Source: Elusimicrobia bacterium RIFOXYB2_FULL_48_7
GTDB lineage: Bacteria > Elusimicrobiota > Endomicrobiia > CG1-02-37-114 > XYA2-FULL-39-19
Direction: 5' to 3'
DNA: 6,083 nt
Assembly (NCBI GenBank): GCA_001800495.1
Contig: MGVM01000144.1
Location: forward strand, 1-6,083
The notes under the pieces are model-generated. The model made no database searches and was not told where the DNA came from. It saw only the letters and a program-made list of their open reading frames with translations. A program made the translations under genes and the position numbers. Of the stretch, positions 1-6,083 are shown piece after piece; the first letter of the stretch is position 1; each line of letters begins with the position of its first letter.

Positions 1-354
1 AAGCTCCAGCTCGATGCCTACGTTGAATCTGAAGGCAAAAAAATCTTCGGTTACGAGATCCACAATATCCTGCGTCTCCCAAAAGAAATAAGCGGGACGA
101 TAGACATGGTAAAGGAAGCCCAGAAAACGCAGGACCTCGTGGATGTATCAGGCGGGTCCAGCCTGATAAAAAAATCAGGCATTAAATATTTTATTTATAA
201 CAGCTGGGATGAAACAAGCGGGCTGGCTTCCGAAGATAGGTCACTCGCGGATTATTATAAAAACATAAACAACAATTTTACGTTAATAAAGGAATTTTCT
301 CCGGCGGACAGACTGCATCCCGGCCCGGTTATAAGGATATACAGGACAAAGTAA
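1..354 (+). CDS. C-terminal end of a probable GT39-like (GT-C) membrane glycosyltransferase, partial at the left edge
   Basis: The frame is open from base 1 to the TAA at 352-354, giving 117 residues with no stop. The gene therefore starts outside the window, and the internal ATG at 106 is not its start. No membrane segment lies in this part. It reads as a soluble tail: a Lys/Glu-rich stretch at about residues 10-45, then GIKYFIYNS at 60-68, YYKNI at 85-89, LIKEFSP at 95-101 and a closing HPGPVIRIY at 106-114. The pattern of 'this position is not known, Tyr-rich strand, then F-x-P ... GP-x-I-x-IY' is typical of the extracytoplasmic C-terminal domain of GT39/ArnT-like enzymes, which transfer sugars from polyprenyl-phosphate carriers. 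The neighbouring genes at 369 and 2550 have the same kind of tail. The assignment rests on pattern memory and context. The catalytic and membrane part is not visible, so another GT-C family is possible. Confidence 0.6.
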   Translation, partial: KLQLDAYVESEGKKIFGYEIHNILRLPKEISGTIDMVKEAQKTQDLVDVSGGSSLIKKSGIKYFIYNSWDETSGLASEDRSLADYYKNINNNFTLIKEFSPADRLHPGPVIRIYRTK

Positions 355-368
355 CTGAGAAAACGCTA

Positions 369-1883
369 ATGAACACACAAAGGAAAACATTGCTGCTGGC
401 AATCGGTTTTTTGATATACTGCGCCTGGAACCTGTATTACCTGGACAAGTACCCGTTAATAGACCTTGATGATGCCTGCATGGCGGAACCCGCATGGAGC
501 TTTGTAAAGACGGGCCACTTTTCGGCTCCTTCTTTCGAAGGAAGCTATGGCCTGGAGAAATCCGACATCTACCACGGCAGGTTGTACATGCTGGCAATCG
601 CGCCTTATTTCAAGCTCTTCGGGCTCGGTGTTTATCAGTCAAGGATAGATTCTTTCATCACCGGGCTTTTTATACTGTTGTTAACTTACCTTATAGCTAA
701 AAGAATGTTTTCAGACTCCGTAGCTCTTAAAAGCGCTATCCTGCTGTCGCTTTCAGGCCTTTTTATCATCTGCGCCCACCGTGCCAGGCAGGAAATGCTG
801 CTGACTCTATTCATACTTCTCTCTTTCTACCTTTACCTGGTGTCTATCAAAGCGGAAAAGGGGAAATTTGCCTTTGCGTTCATCTCGGGTTTGCTGGCAG
901 GGCTTTCCACTGACATTCACCTGAACGGGGTGATCGTTCCATTAATGCTTGTGTGCCTTTTCATTTATGAATATAAGCTGAAGTTTTTAAAGGAAAAGGG
1001 GTTTTGGCTTTGCATGGCAGGCGTTGCTGTGGGTATGCTCTGGTGGGTTACAACTCATATTTTAATGGACGTCAACCTTTTCAACGAACAATGGAATGGG
1101 TTTGTAATGAAGGAAATCGGTACGCCCGGGGCGCAAACAGGGTTCAATCCTTTTCACCTTGTTAAAAACGAGCTCAAAAGATATATTTTCTGGTTCTGGT
1201 CGACAACGGCCCACAGGAACATGGCCGAATTCATATTGCTTGTACCGGGAATTGCCGGGGCATTCTTGAAAAATGAAAAAAACAGGAATATCCTTTTTAT
1301 CTGCGTGCTTTCTTTTCTGGTCATGTTCACACTGATAGTCAGCCAGAAAGCACCCTACTATATTCTTCTTTTTCTGCCTTTCGTTTTCATTCTGTTCGCC
1401 AGGGGGCTTGAAAACCTCAAACCGGCGCTTTCAAAAACCGTATTCGGGCTCCTTATCGCTTTTTATATAGTGCAATTGTGCTTTATCGGCGTTAAATACC
1501 GTGACGTGAATTACGATAATTATGCTTCCAGGGTAAAAGCTTTCATACCTCCGGATAAAACTCTGCTGGGAGACACTATCCTCTGGTTCACTTTCAGCGA
1601 ACAGAAATTCTATTCGGAACTGACGTATTCTTATTACCAGAAAATAACGAAAAACCCCCTGGAGTCCTATTTGAAAGAGAAAAACATTGAATATGTTGTG
1701 TTCGGCAAGGACCAGATCGGCTCATTCGTGGACTCAGAATATTTCAGGAGCAGTTACATTCAGATCGCAGAAGTAAGCGACAAGTTCTTCGGGAGCGGAG
1801 GGATGCTGTCAGGGAAAAGGAGTTATCAGACCTTGATATACCAAAAAAAAGGAAGCCATGGAAATAGAAAGATACCAGCATGA
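369..1883 (+). CDS. GT39-like (ArnT/PMT-type) multi-pass membrane glycosyltransferase
   Basis: This 504-residue integral membrane protein probably transfers a sugar from a polyprenyl-phosphate carrier to a glycan, lipid or protein on the outer face of the membrane. One membrane helix lies at about 7-25. A first outer loop follows and carries the acidic motif D32-L-D34-D35 followed by a conserved-looking AEPAW and TGHF-x-x-P, as expected for the GT39 catalytic loop. About ten further hydrophobic segments follow, near 95-112, 121-136, 143-159, 166-180, 184-200, 211-231, 284-300, 306-324, 328-344 and 353-372. The segment HRARQE (137-142) and the HLNG at 184-187 match positions usually conserved in this family. 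Residues from about 378 form a soluble C-terminal domain. Length is normal for the family. The ATG at 369 is 14 bases after the previous stop, with only a weak GAGA upstream (357-360). The last 26 bases overlap the methyltransferase gene. The acceptor and donor sugar cannot be told. Confidence 0.85.
   Translation: MNTQRKTLLLAIGFLIYCAWNLYYLDKYPLIDLDDACMAEPAWSFVKTGHFSAPSFEGSYGLEKSDIYHGRLYMLAIAPYFKLFGLGVYQSRIDSFITGLFILLLTYLIAKRMFSDSVALKSAILLSLSGLFIICAHRARQEMLLTLFILLSFYLYLVSIKAEKGKFAFAFISGLLAGLSTDIHLNGVIVPLMLVCLFIYEYKLKFLKEKGFWLCMAGVAVGMLWWVTTHILMDVNLFNEQWNGFVMKEIGTPGAQTGFNPFHLVKNELKRYIFWFWSTTAHRNMAEFILLVPGIAGAFLKNEKNRNILFICVLSFLVMFTLIVSQKAPYYILLFLPFVFILFARGLENLKPALSKTVFGLLIAFYIVQLCFIGVKYRDVNYDNYASRVKAFIPPDKTLLGDTILWFTFSEQKFYSELTYSYYQKITKNPLESYLKEKNIEYVVFGKDQIGSFVDSEYFRSSYIQIAEVSDKFFGSGGMLSGKRSYQTLIYQKKGSHGNRKIPA
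1843..1850 (+). other. Run of eight A at the overlap of two genes (possible slippage site)
   Basis: Eight consecutive A sit in the last codons of the GT39-like gene (read CAA AAA AAA GGA), directly before the ribosome site of the methyltransferase. The methyltransferase frame is open from 1837 (after a TGA at 1834-1836) through this run to its ATG. Loss of one A, or gain of two, in a transcript would therefore join the two proteins in frame. Whether slippage happens is not shown by the sequence. The run may simply be Lys codons next to a purine-rich ribosome site. Confidence 0.3.
1848..1855 (+). promoter_or_regulatory. Shine-Dalgarno-like site for the methyltransferase gene
   Basis: The bases AAAGGAAG lie just before the ATG at 1858. 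The AAAGGA core leaves 4 bases to the start, which is shorter than usual. It is the best purine-rich ribosome site in the window and supports the 1858 start over the next in-frame ATG at 1936, which would remove the N-terminal helix before the SAM motif. The site lies inside the end of the preceding gene, so translation of the two is probably coupled. Confidence 0.5.
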
Positions 1884-2553
1884 AGTCTTAAGGACTTTTG
1901 CCTTGACTCACAATTACAACACGTGGATCATCGACATGTTGAAACCGTACGTGGGGAAAAACATATTGGAGATCGGCTGCGGCATCGGCAACCTGACTTT
2001 CTACCTGAACCAGATGGGGAATTTGACCTGCCTTGATAAATCTGGATCATTCATCAGGCACATGCAGATAGATTACCCGCATATAGAATTCCTGGACCTT
2101 GACGTAACCGAGAAAGAAGTCCTGAAGATCGAAAACAAAAATATAGACACAATTGTATGCGTTAATGTGCTGGAGCACATTGAAAATGATGAGTTGGCAC
2201 TTGGTAACTTCAGCCGAATTCTAAAACCGGGCGGCCACCTCCTGCTGTTCGTCCCGGCGCTGTCAGCGCTTTACGGATCGCTGGACAAGAACCTCGACCA
2301 TTTCAGGCGGTATTCCCGCAAGGACCTGATAAACAAGCTCCAAAAAAACGGGTTCACCATTGAGTTGATGAAGTACAATAATCTCATCGGAGTTTTTGGG
2401 TGGTTCATTAACAGCAGGATCCTGGGAAGAAAGGAATTCCCTATCCTTCAGCCGATAGTTTTCGACAAATTCATCCCGTTCATAAGGACAACAGAAAGCC
2501 TGGTGAAACTGCCGTTTGGCATGAACCTGCTGGCTATCTGTAAAAAATCATGA
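1858..2553 (+). CDS. Class I SAM-dependent methyltransferase (methyltransferase 11/12 type)
   Basis: This 231-residue protein has a Rossmann-fold methyltransferase core and no membrane helix, so it probably acts in the cytoplasm. The SAM-binding motif I is ILEIGCGIGNLT (36-47). An acidic residue ending strand 2 is at D60 (CLDKS). FLDLDVTE (78-85) and DTIVCVNVLEHIENDE (97-112) give the later SAM-pocket motifs, and LKPGG is at 122-126. The stretch from P133 to L157 contains LYGSLD and HFRRYS, a signature I associate with methyltransferases found in polysaccharide and lipid-glycan clusters. The last ~75 residues hold a moderately hydrophobic C-terminal lobe that probably sets the acceptor. It overlaps the upstream gene by 26 bases and the downstream gene by 4 (ATGA at 2550-2553). 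Its place between glycosyltransferases suggests methylation of a sugar, perhaps a chain cap or decoration, but the acceptor is inferred only from context. Length is normal for the family. Confidence 0.88.
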   Translation: MEIERYQHEVLRTFALTHNYNTWIIDMLKPYVGKNILEIGCGIGNLTFYLNQMGNLTCLDKSGSFIRHMQIDYPHIEFLDLDVTEKEVLKIENKNIDTIVCVNVLEHIENDELALGNFSRILKPGGHLLLFVPALSALYGSLDKNLDHFRRYSRKDLINKLQKNGFTIELMKYNNLIGVFGWFINSRILGRKEFPILQPIVFDKFIPFIRTTESLVKLPFGMNLLAICKKS

Positions 2554-4310
2554 CAAAACAAAAAGAACTGATAATTTTTGCGTTATTATCCGCCATTGCG
2601 GTTGTTGTACATTTTTGGGGAATCAATTGGGGCACGCCTAACTGGCAGCGCAGTTTGCAGGTGTTCAATAACGTTGAAAATATAAAACGCTATACTCCCC
2701 AGATGATAAAATTGAGGGAAAAGCTATACACTAAGGGCATGGCTTTTTCCGACCGCAAGGAGACATTCACCAAGGAAGAATTCAATAAATATTTCACACC
2801 CCACGCCCAGTCACCGTTTGAAACACTTTCCACAGATACAGTGCTTGATTTCAGCAGGGGATACCTGCTCGGGCTGGTATTGAGCGATGAACAGCAGACG
2901 ACAAGCTGCCTGGCGAATATTCACCCTGAAAAACTGGATTTCGACCCCAAGACCGACTACATGCATGGAGGTTTTTACCATCTGTCCTTGGGTGCCTTTC
3001 TGTATTTCTTCAAAGCACTGAAATACCTCACGATCACCTCGGACTTTTCATTTTACACTGCCAATCCTATATTAATGATGAGGATCTATCTCATCGCAAG
3101 GGTTTTCAGCGTTATAGCCGCTCTGCTTGGCATTTTAATGGTTTACCTGATCGCGAAGCTGTTGATGGATAAAAAATATGCCATGTTTGGCGCATTCATG
3201 TTTTCGATAAATCCCCTGCTCCTGGTATACAGCCACCAGATTAAGCCGCATACTTTCGGGATTTTTCTGGCGCTTGCAGGAGTTTATTGCTGTGCTGTTT
3301 TTTTAGCGCGCAATGACGGGAAACGCAGCTACCTTTTACCCGCAGTGTTTTTCGGCCTTTCAACCGCCTGCGTCCTGAGCAACGGGATTTTCGTGCTGTC
3401 GATTCCCTTAGCTGAAATGATTTCCAAAATATACCGCAATGAAAAATATAAATCCGGCAATGTAATCCTGTCGATGTTTGTAACTGTTATTGTTTTCCTT
3501 TTGATGCAGCCCTATGTGGTCACGAATTTTACCAGGTTCTACAACGGCGCTATCGCGCATAATATAATCGGGTATGAATACGGTGTATTCGGGATTAAGA
3601 ACGCCGCGATGTTCCTCTACGACGTTCTCCGTTTCGGACATAATTGGATACTTATACCGGCAGTAATACTCGGAACAGTTAATTTACACAAAGCGCGAAA
3701 AGCGGAAAACACGTTCTTTTTAAGCATCGCCGCTATTTTTATTTTCTTCGCGGCTTTCTTCATGAAGCACCAGGGCGTATTCACTTTAGCGATGCCTTTC
3801 ATCTGCATCATCTCAGCCGCAGGCATTAATTTGATGATAAACTCGAGCGGGGCCAAGAAGACTGCCGGGCATATCTATGCAGTTTTGATCATAGTCACGT
3901 TCATCGCGAGCACGGCTTTCTATGAACAATTATTTGTCCAGAAGGGAAACCTTACGAACGCCGGCAAATGGATCAACGAAAATGTCCCTGAAAAATCAAC
4001 CGTCGGCATTCCTACCGGGTGGGCCCTGCCAGGCCATTTCCCCGCGATGGAGTTCCTGAAATATAAAACGATCAATTTCCCGATAGATGTAAACATGATT
4101 GAACAGAACCCGGGAAAATACCCCCAATACCTGGTCCTTACCAAGCCGTTCATGTTCATGTCTTCTATAAGCAGCATTAAAAACAGTTATTCAGAGATCA
4201 AGAGGTTTAACGCGCCTGGCGCGCTTTTAGGGATACCGTTCAGGAACGACTACGTGCCGACAGAAAACATGGATGTCCTGGTGCTGAAGAAAAATGGAAA
4301 AACCGGTTAA
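2550..4310 (+). CDS. Divergent GT39-like membrane glycosyltransferase with enlarged first outer loop
   Basis: This 586-residue protein has an N-terminal helix (about 7-23) and roughly ten more hydrophobic segments, near 180-205, 210-228, 234-253, 261-275, 277-290, 304-323, 364-378, 388-405, 408-430 and 440-458. A soluble C-terminal domain starts with AGKWINENVP (471-480), a motif often opening the tail of GT39-like enzymes. The first outer loop is about 150 residues, against about 70 in the protein at 369. No acidic motif follows the first helix. A candidate D113-E114 (in LSDEQQ) appears instead, followed by HPEKLDFDP (125-133) and GGFYHLSLGAF (140-150), which look like the usual region after the catalytic acid. 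HQIKPH (229-234) occupies the position of the conserved basic motif after helix 3. The likely role is sugar transfer from a polyprenyl-phosphate carrier outside the membrane. Its ATG overlaps the methyltransferase stop as ATGA, with no clear ribosome site, so start by translational coupling is likely. Confidence 0.75.
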   Translation: MTKQKELIIFALLSAIAVVVHFWGINWGTPNWQRSLQVFNNVENIKRYTPQMIKLREKLYTKGMAFSDRKETFTKEEFNKYFTPHAQSPFETLSTDTVLDFSRGYLLGLVLSDEQQTTSCLANIHPEKLDFDPKTDYMHGGFYHLSLGAFLYFFKALKYLTITSDFSFYTANPILMMRIYLIARVFSVIAALLGILMVYLIAKLLMDKKYAMFGAFMFSINPLLLVYSHQIKPHTFGIFLALAGVYCCAVFLARNDGKRSYLLPAVFFGLSTACVLSNGIFVLSIPLAEMISKIYRNEKYKSGNVILSMFVTVIVFLLMQPYVVTNFTRFYNGAIAHNIIGYEYGVFGIKNAAMFLYDVLRFGHNWILIPAVILGTVNLHKARKAENTFFLSIAAIFIFFAAFFMKHQGVFTLAMPFICIISAAGINLMINSSGAKKTAGHIYAVLIIVTFIASTAFYEQLFVQKGNLTNAGKWINENVPEKSTVGIPTGWALPGHFPAMEFLKYKTINFPIDVNMIEQNPGKYPQYLVLTKPFMFMSSISSIKNSYSEIKRFNAPGALLGIPFRNDYVPTENMDVLVLKKNGKTG

Positions 4311-5430
4311 TATTTTGTATATCATTACCGACCTGAACATAGGCGGTACTGAGAAAATGCTCTTTGAAACCGTTACCCGGCTTGATAAAAGCAGGTATAA
4401 TCCGACTGTTGTCGGATTAAAAAAATGTGGAGAATGCGCTTCAAGGCTCCGGGATTCGGGCGTGGAAGTGCATGTCATGGACATTTACCGGCTCGGGGTC
4501 TTGTTCTCGCCATTCCTGATACCGGCAGCCCTGTTTAGAATCAGACGGATAGCGAAGGATTCAGGCGCCAGAATCGTTCATACATACCTTTTCCAGGCCA
4601 ATATTGCCGCCAGGCTGGCTTTCTTGGCTGGCAGGCGGCCATTGATCGTGTCATCAATAAGGGTGATGGAAAAACAAAAAACATGGCATTTGTTTTTCGA
4701 GCGCATAACTTCATCGCTTTGCGACAAACTGATCGTAAATTCAAAAACGTTAAAAGAATTCCTGGTTGGCAAAAATATATTCCCCGGAAATAAGGTAACC
4801 GTCATATACAACGGCATCGATACAAGCAGAATTCCCAAAGCTGAAAAGAATGCGCTTTGCGCTAAGATCGGATGCAGTCCGGATAACATCCTAATCGGCT
4901 CCATAGGGCGCCTGCACAAACAAAAAGGATTTGAATACCTGATCAAGGCCGCGGCCCTGCTTGTTTCCCGGGGCGAGGCTGAACACCTTCAGTTTTTAAT
5001 AGTCGGGGACGGGCCGGACAGGAAAAAACTGGAAAAAATGGCTGAAAAGCCGGGATTGAAAAACAAAATAGTATTCACCGGGTGGAACACAAACACCCTT
5101 GAAATAATTTCCGCGCTGGATATTTTTATATTACCGTCCCTTTGGGAGGGGACCCCCAATGTCATCCTGGAAGCCATGGCATGTGGAAAGCCGGTAATCT
5201 CTACGGCAACCGGGGCGGTAACGGAATTAATAGAAAATAATAAAGAAGGCATCCTTGTGCAGCCGTCAAACCCGGAAGAACTCGCTGAAAAAATCGAGTG
5301 GTGCGTAAAAAACAGGGAGAAGGCCTCTGCAATGGGGCAAAAAGCTCGGGAAAAGGCCGGAAAACTTTTCTCCATGGATAAAATGATATCTGAAACCGAC
5401 TCTTTCTACCGGGGTCTACTACACCAATGA
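4294..5430 (+). CDS. Glycosyltransferase family 4 (GT-B fold)
   Basis: This 378-residue enzyme has no predicted membrane helix and probably works at the inner face of the membrane, moving a sugar from a nucleotide-sugar to a lipid-linked or growing glycan with retention of configuration. The N-terminal domain opens with a beta strand ending in the glycine-rich loop G17-G18-T19-E20, the acceptor-side hallmark of GT4. VHTYLFQANIAARLA (95-109) and LIVNSKTLKEFL (146-157) are also typical. The linker VIYNGID (170-176) leads to the donor-binding domain. There, GRLHKQKG supplies R206 and K211, LIVGDGP lies at 235-241, and the EX7E motif is E285 and E293 within EGTPNVILEAMACG. Length is normal for the family. 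The ATG lies 17 bases before the previous stop, with a weak GAAGA (4286-4290) ahead of it. The sugar specificity is not readable. Confidence 0.93.
   Translation: MEKPVNILYIITDLNIGGTEKMLFETVTRLDKSRYNPTVVGLKKCGECASRLRDSGVEVHVMDIYRLGVLFSPFLIPAALFRIRRIAKDSGARIVHTYLFQANIAARLAFLAGRRPLIVSSIRVMEKQKTWHLFFERITSSLCDKLIVNSKTLKEFLVGKNIFPGNKVTVIYNGIDTSRIPKAEKNALCAKIGCSPDNILIGSIGRLHKQKGFEYLIKAAALLVSRGEAEHLQFLIVGDGPDRKKLEKMAEKPGLKNKIVFTGWNTNTLEIISALDIFILPSLWEGTPNVILEAMACGKPVISTATGAVTELIENNKEGILVQPSNPEELAEKIEWCVKNREKASAMGQKAREKAGKLFSMDKMISETDSFYRGLLHQ
4398..4419 (+). repeat. Perfect 9-bp inverted repeat (stem-loop) inside the GT4 gene
   Basis: TAATCCGAC (4398-4406) pairs perfectly with GTCGGATTA (4411-4419) around the four-base loop TGTT. 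It lies about 105 bases after the GT4 start and encodes part of its N-terminal domain. On the + strand it is followed by A, not T, so it is not an intrinsic terminator in the direction of the operon, and no T run follows it on the - strand either. It is a real pattern, but its function is unknown and it may be chance. Confidence 0.35.
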
Positions 5431-6083
5431 ACCAGAAAAAACCTAAAACCATAATTGTGATGCCCGCTTATAACGCGGAAAAAACCCTTGAACAAACCGT
5501 CAAGTCTATACCGGCCGGCATTGTGGACGAAATTATACTTGTTGACGATTGTTCAAAAGACCGGACTGTCGAAATATCCCGCGCCCTGGGACTGAAAACA
5601 ATTGTGCATGAAAAAAACACGGGTTACGGCGGCAACCAAAAAACCTGCTATTCGGCGGCCTTGAATGACGGAGCTGATATAATAGTCATGATCCACCCGG
5701 ATTACCAGTACGACCCCAGGGCTGTGCCGCAAATGGCCGCGTTCATAGAAAACGATATTTGCGACTTTGTCCTGGGCAACAGGATACGCACCAGGAAGGA
5801 AGCACTTGCTAGCGGGATGCCTGTGTACAAGTATTTTGCCAACAGGGCCCTCACCATGCTTGAAAATTTTCTGCTGGGCCAGAACCTTGGCGAATGGCAT
5901 TCGGGCTTGAGGGCCTATTCAAGAAAAGTGCTTGAGAAAATCCCGTGGCAGAAAAATTCTGACGATTTTGTCTTTGACCAGCAAATGCTGGTGCAGGCGG
6001 CTTATTTCGGATTCCGCATGGGAGACGTCCCTGTGCCGTCAAAATATTTCTCTGAGGCGTCTTCAATAAACCTGTCAAGGAGC
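5427..6083 (+). CDS. Glycosyltransferase family 2 (GT-A fold, DPM1-like), partial at the right edge
   Basis: The frame starts with ATG at 5427, overlapping the GT4 stop as ATGA, and stays open for 219 codons to the window edge. It transfers a sugar from a nucleotide donor, probably to a polyprenyl phosphate or lipid-linked acceptor at the cytoplasmic face. Motifs in order are MPAYNAEKTL (12-21), the nucleotide-binding LVDDCSKDRT (38-47), NTGYGGNQKT (64-73), and the metal-site region HPDYQYDP (90-97), where His-Pro-Asp stands in for the usual Asp-x-Asp. Further on are GMPVYKYFANR (130-140), GEWHSGLRAYS (155-165) and NSDDFVFDQQML (177-188). These are a recognisable set for a GT2 subgroup common in bacterial glycan clusters. 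No membrane segment is visible so far. Most of the catalytic domain is present. The end, including any C-terminal membrane region, is outside the window. No good ribosome site is seen (GGGG at 5411-5414 is 12 bases away), so coupling to the GT4 gene is likely. Confidence 0.92.
   Translation, partial: MNQKKPKTIIVMPAYNAEKTLEQTVKSIPAGIVDEIILVDDCSKDRTVEISRALGLKTIVHEKNTGYGGNQKTCYSAALNDGADIIVMIHPDYQYDPRAVPQMAAFIENDICDFVLGNRIRTRKEALASGMPVYKYFANRALTMLENFLLGQNLGEWHSGLRAYSRKVLEKIPWQKNSDDFVFDQQMLVQAAYFGFRMGDVPVPSKYFSEASSINLSRS

Noticed and set aside
355..368. The only intergenic gap, considered as a promoter or terminator site
   Set aside because: At 14 bases it is too short for a promoter plus leader, and it has no stem-loop or T run.
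494..700. Alternative + strand open frame of 68 codons inside the first complete GT39-like gene
   Set aside because: It lies wholly inside a well-supported gene, and its translation shows no recognisable motif.
2257..2269. GCGCTG-T-CAGCGC palindrome in the methyltransferase gene
   Set aside because: Short, with a one-base centre and no T run. It is explained by coding of the P133-Y139 region.
4211..4228. CGCGCC-T-GGCGCG followed by TTTT, resembling a terminator
   Set aside because: The centre is a single base, so the real hairpin would be only about 4-5 bp. The T run is four bases long, and the site is inside the GT39-like gene about 80 bases before its stop, with the operon continuing.
5141..5157. 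GTCCC...GGGAC partial inverted repeat in the GT4 gene
   Set aside because: A five-base stem within the conserved EX7E coding region, with no supporting context.
4989..5375. Antisense open frame of 128 codons opposite the GT4 gene, with others opposite 283-597 and 4578-4946
   Set aside because: All lie opposite strongly supported + strand genes, and the translations show no recognisable domain. They are shadows of the real genes.

Overview
The window is a slice of a tightly packed, single-strand gene cluster for extracellular or cell-envelope glycan assembly. Six protein-coding genes lie on the + strand and the first and last run off the window. The only non-coding gap is 14 bases (355-368). 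All other neighbours overlap, by 26, 4, 17 and 4 bases, so the genes almost certainly form one transcription unit. I see no RNA gene, mobile element, CRISPR array, intrinsic terminator or convincing promoter.

Layout: 1-354 is the C-terminal end of a membrane protein, probably a GT-C glycosyltransferase. 369-1883 is a GT39-like (ArnT/PMT-type) multi-pass glycosyltransferase. 1858-2553 is a class I SAM-dependent methyltransferase. 2550-4310 is a second, more divergent GT39-like membrane glycosyltransferase with an enlarged first extracytoplasmic loop. 4294-5430 is a cytoplasmic GT4 (GT-B fold) glycosyltransferase. 5427-6083 is a GT2 (GT-A fold) glycosyltransferase cut by the right edge.

A plausible division of labour, inferred from the families: the GT2 and GT4 enzymes use nucleotide-sugars in the cytoplasm, either to make polyprenyl-phosphate-linked sugars or to extend a lipid-linked glycan. 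The GT39-like enzymes transfer sugars from polyprenyl-phosphate carriers on the outer face of the membrane. The methyltransferase may cap or decorate a sugar. Substrates cannot be read from the sequence, and no polymerase, flippase or sugar-nucleotide synthesis gene is present to identify the polymer.

Organism: the cluster looks bacterial. Base composition is moderate (mid-40s % GC by eye). ATA isoleucine and AGG arginine codons are frequent: in the GT2 fragment I count 9 of 16 Ile codons as ATA and 6 of 11 Arg codons as AGG. Shine-Dalgarno sites are mostly weak. This fits several uncultured or environmental lineages (Omnitrophota- or Elusimicrobiota-like, for example), but that is a low-confidence impression. 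I did not find a convincing undescribed system. The points most worth checking are the loop insertion in the second GT39-like protein, the run of three membrane glycosyltransferases, and the A8 tract at the first gene overlap.
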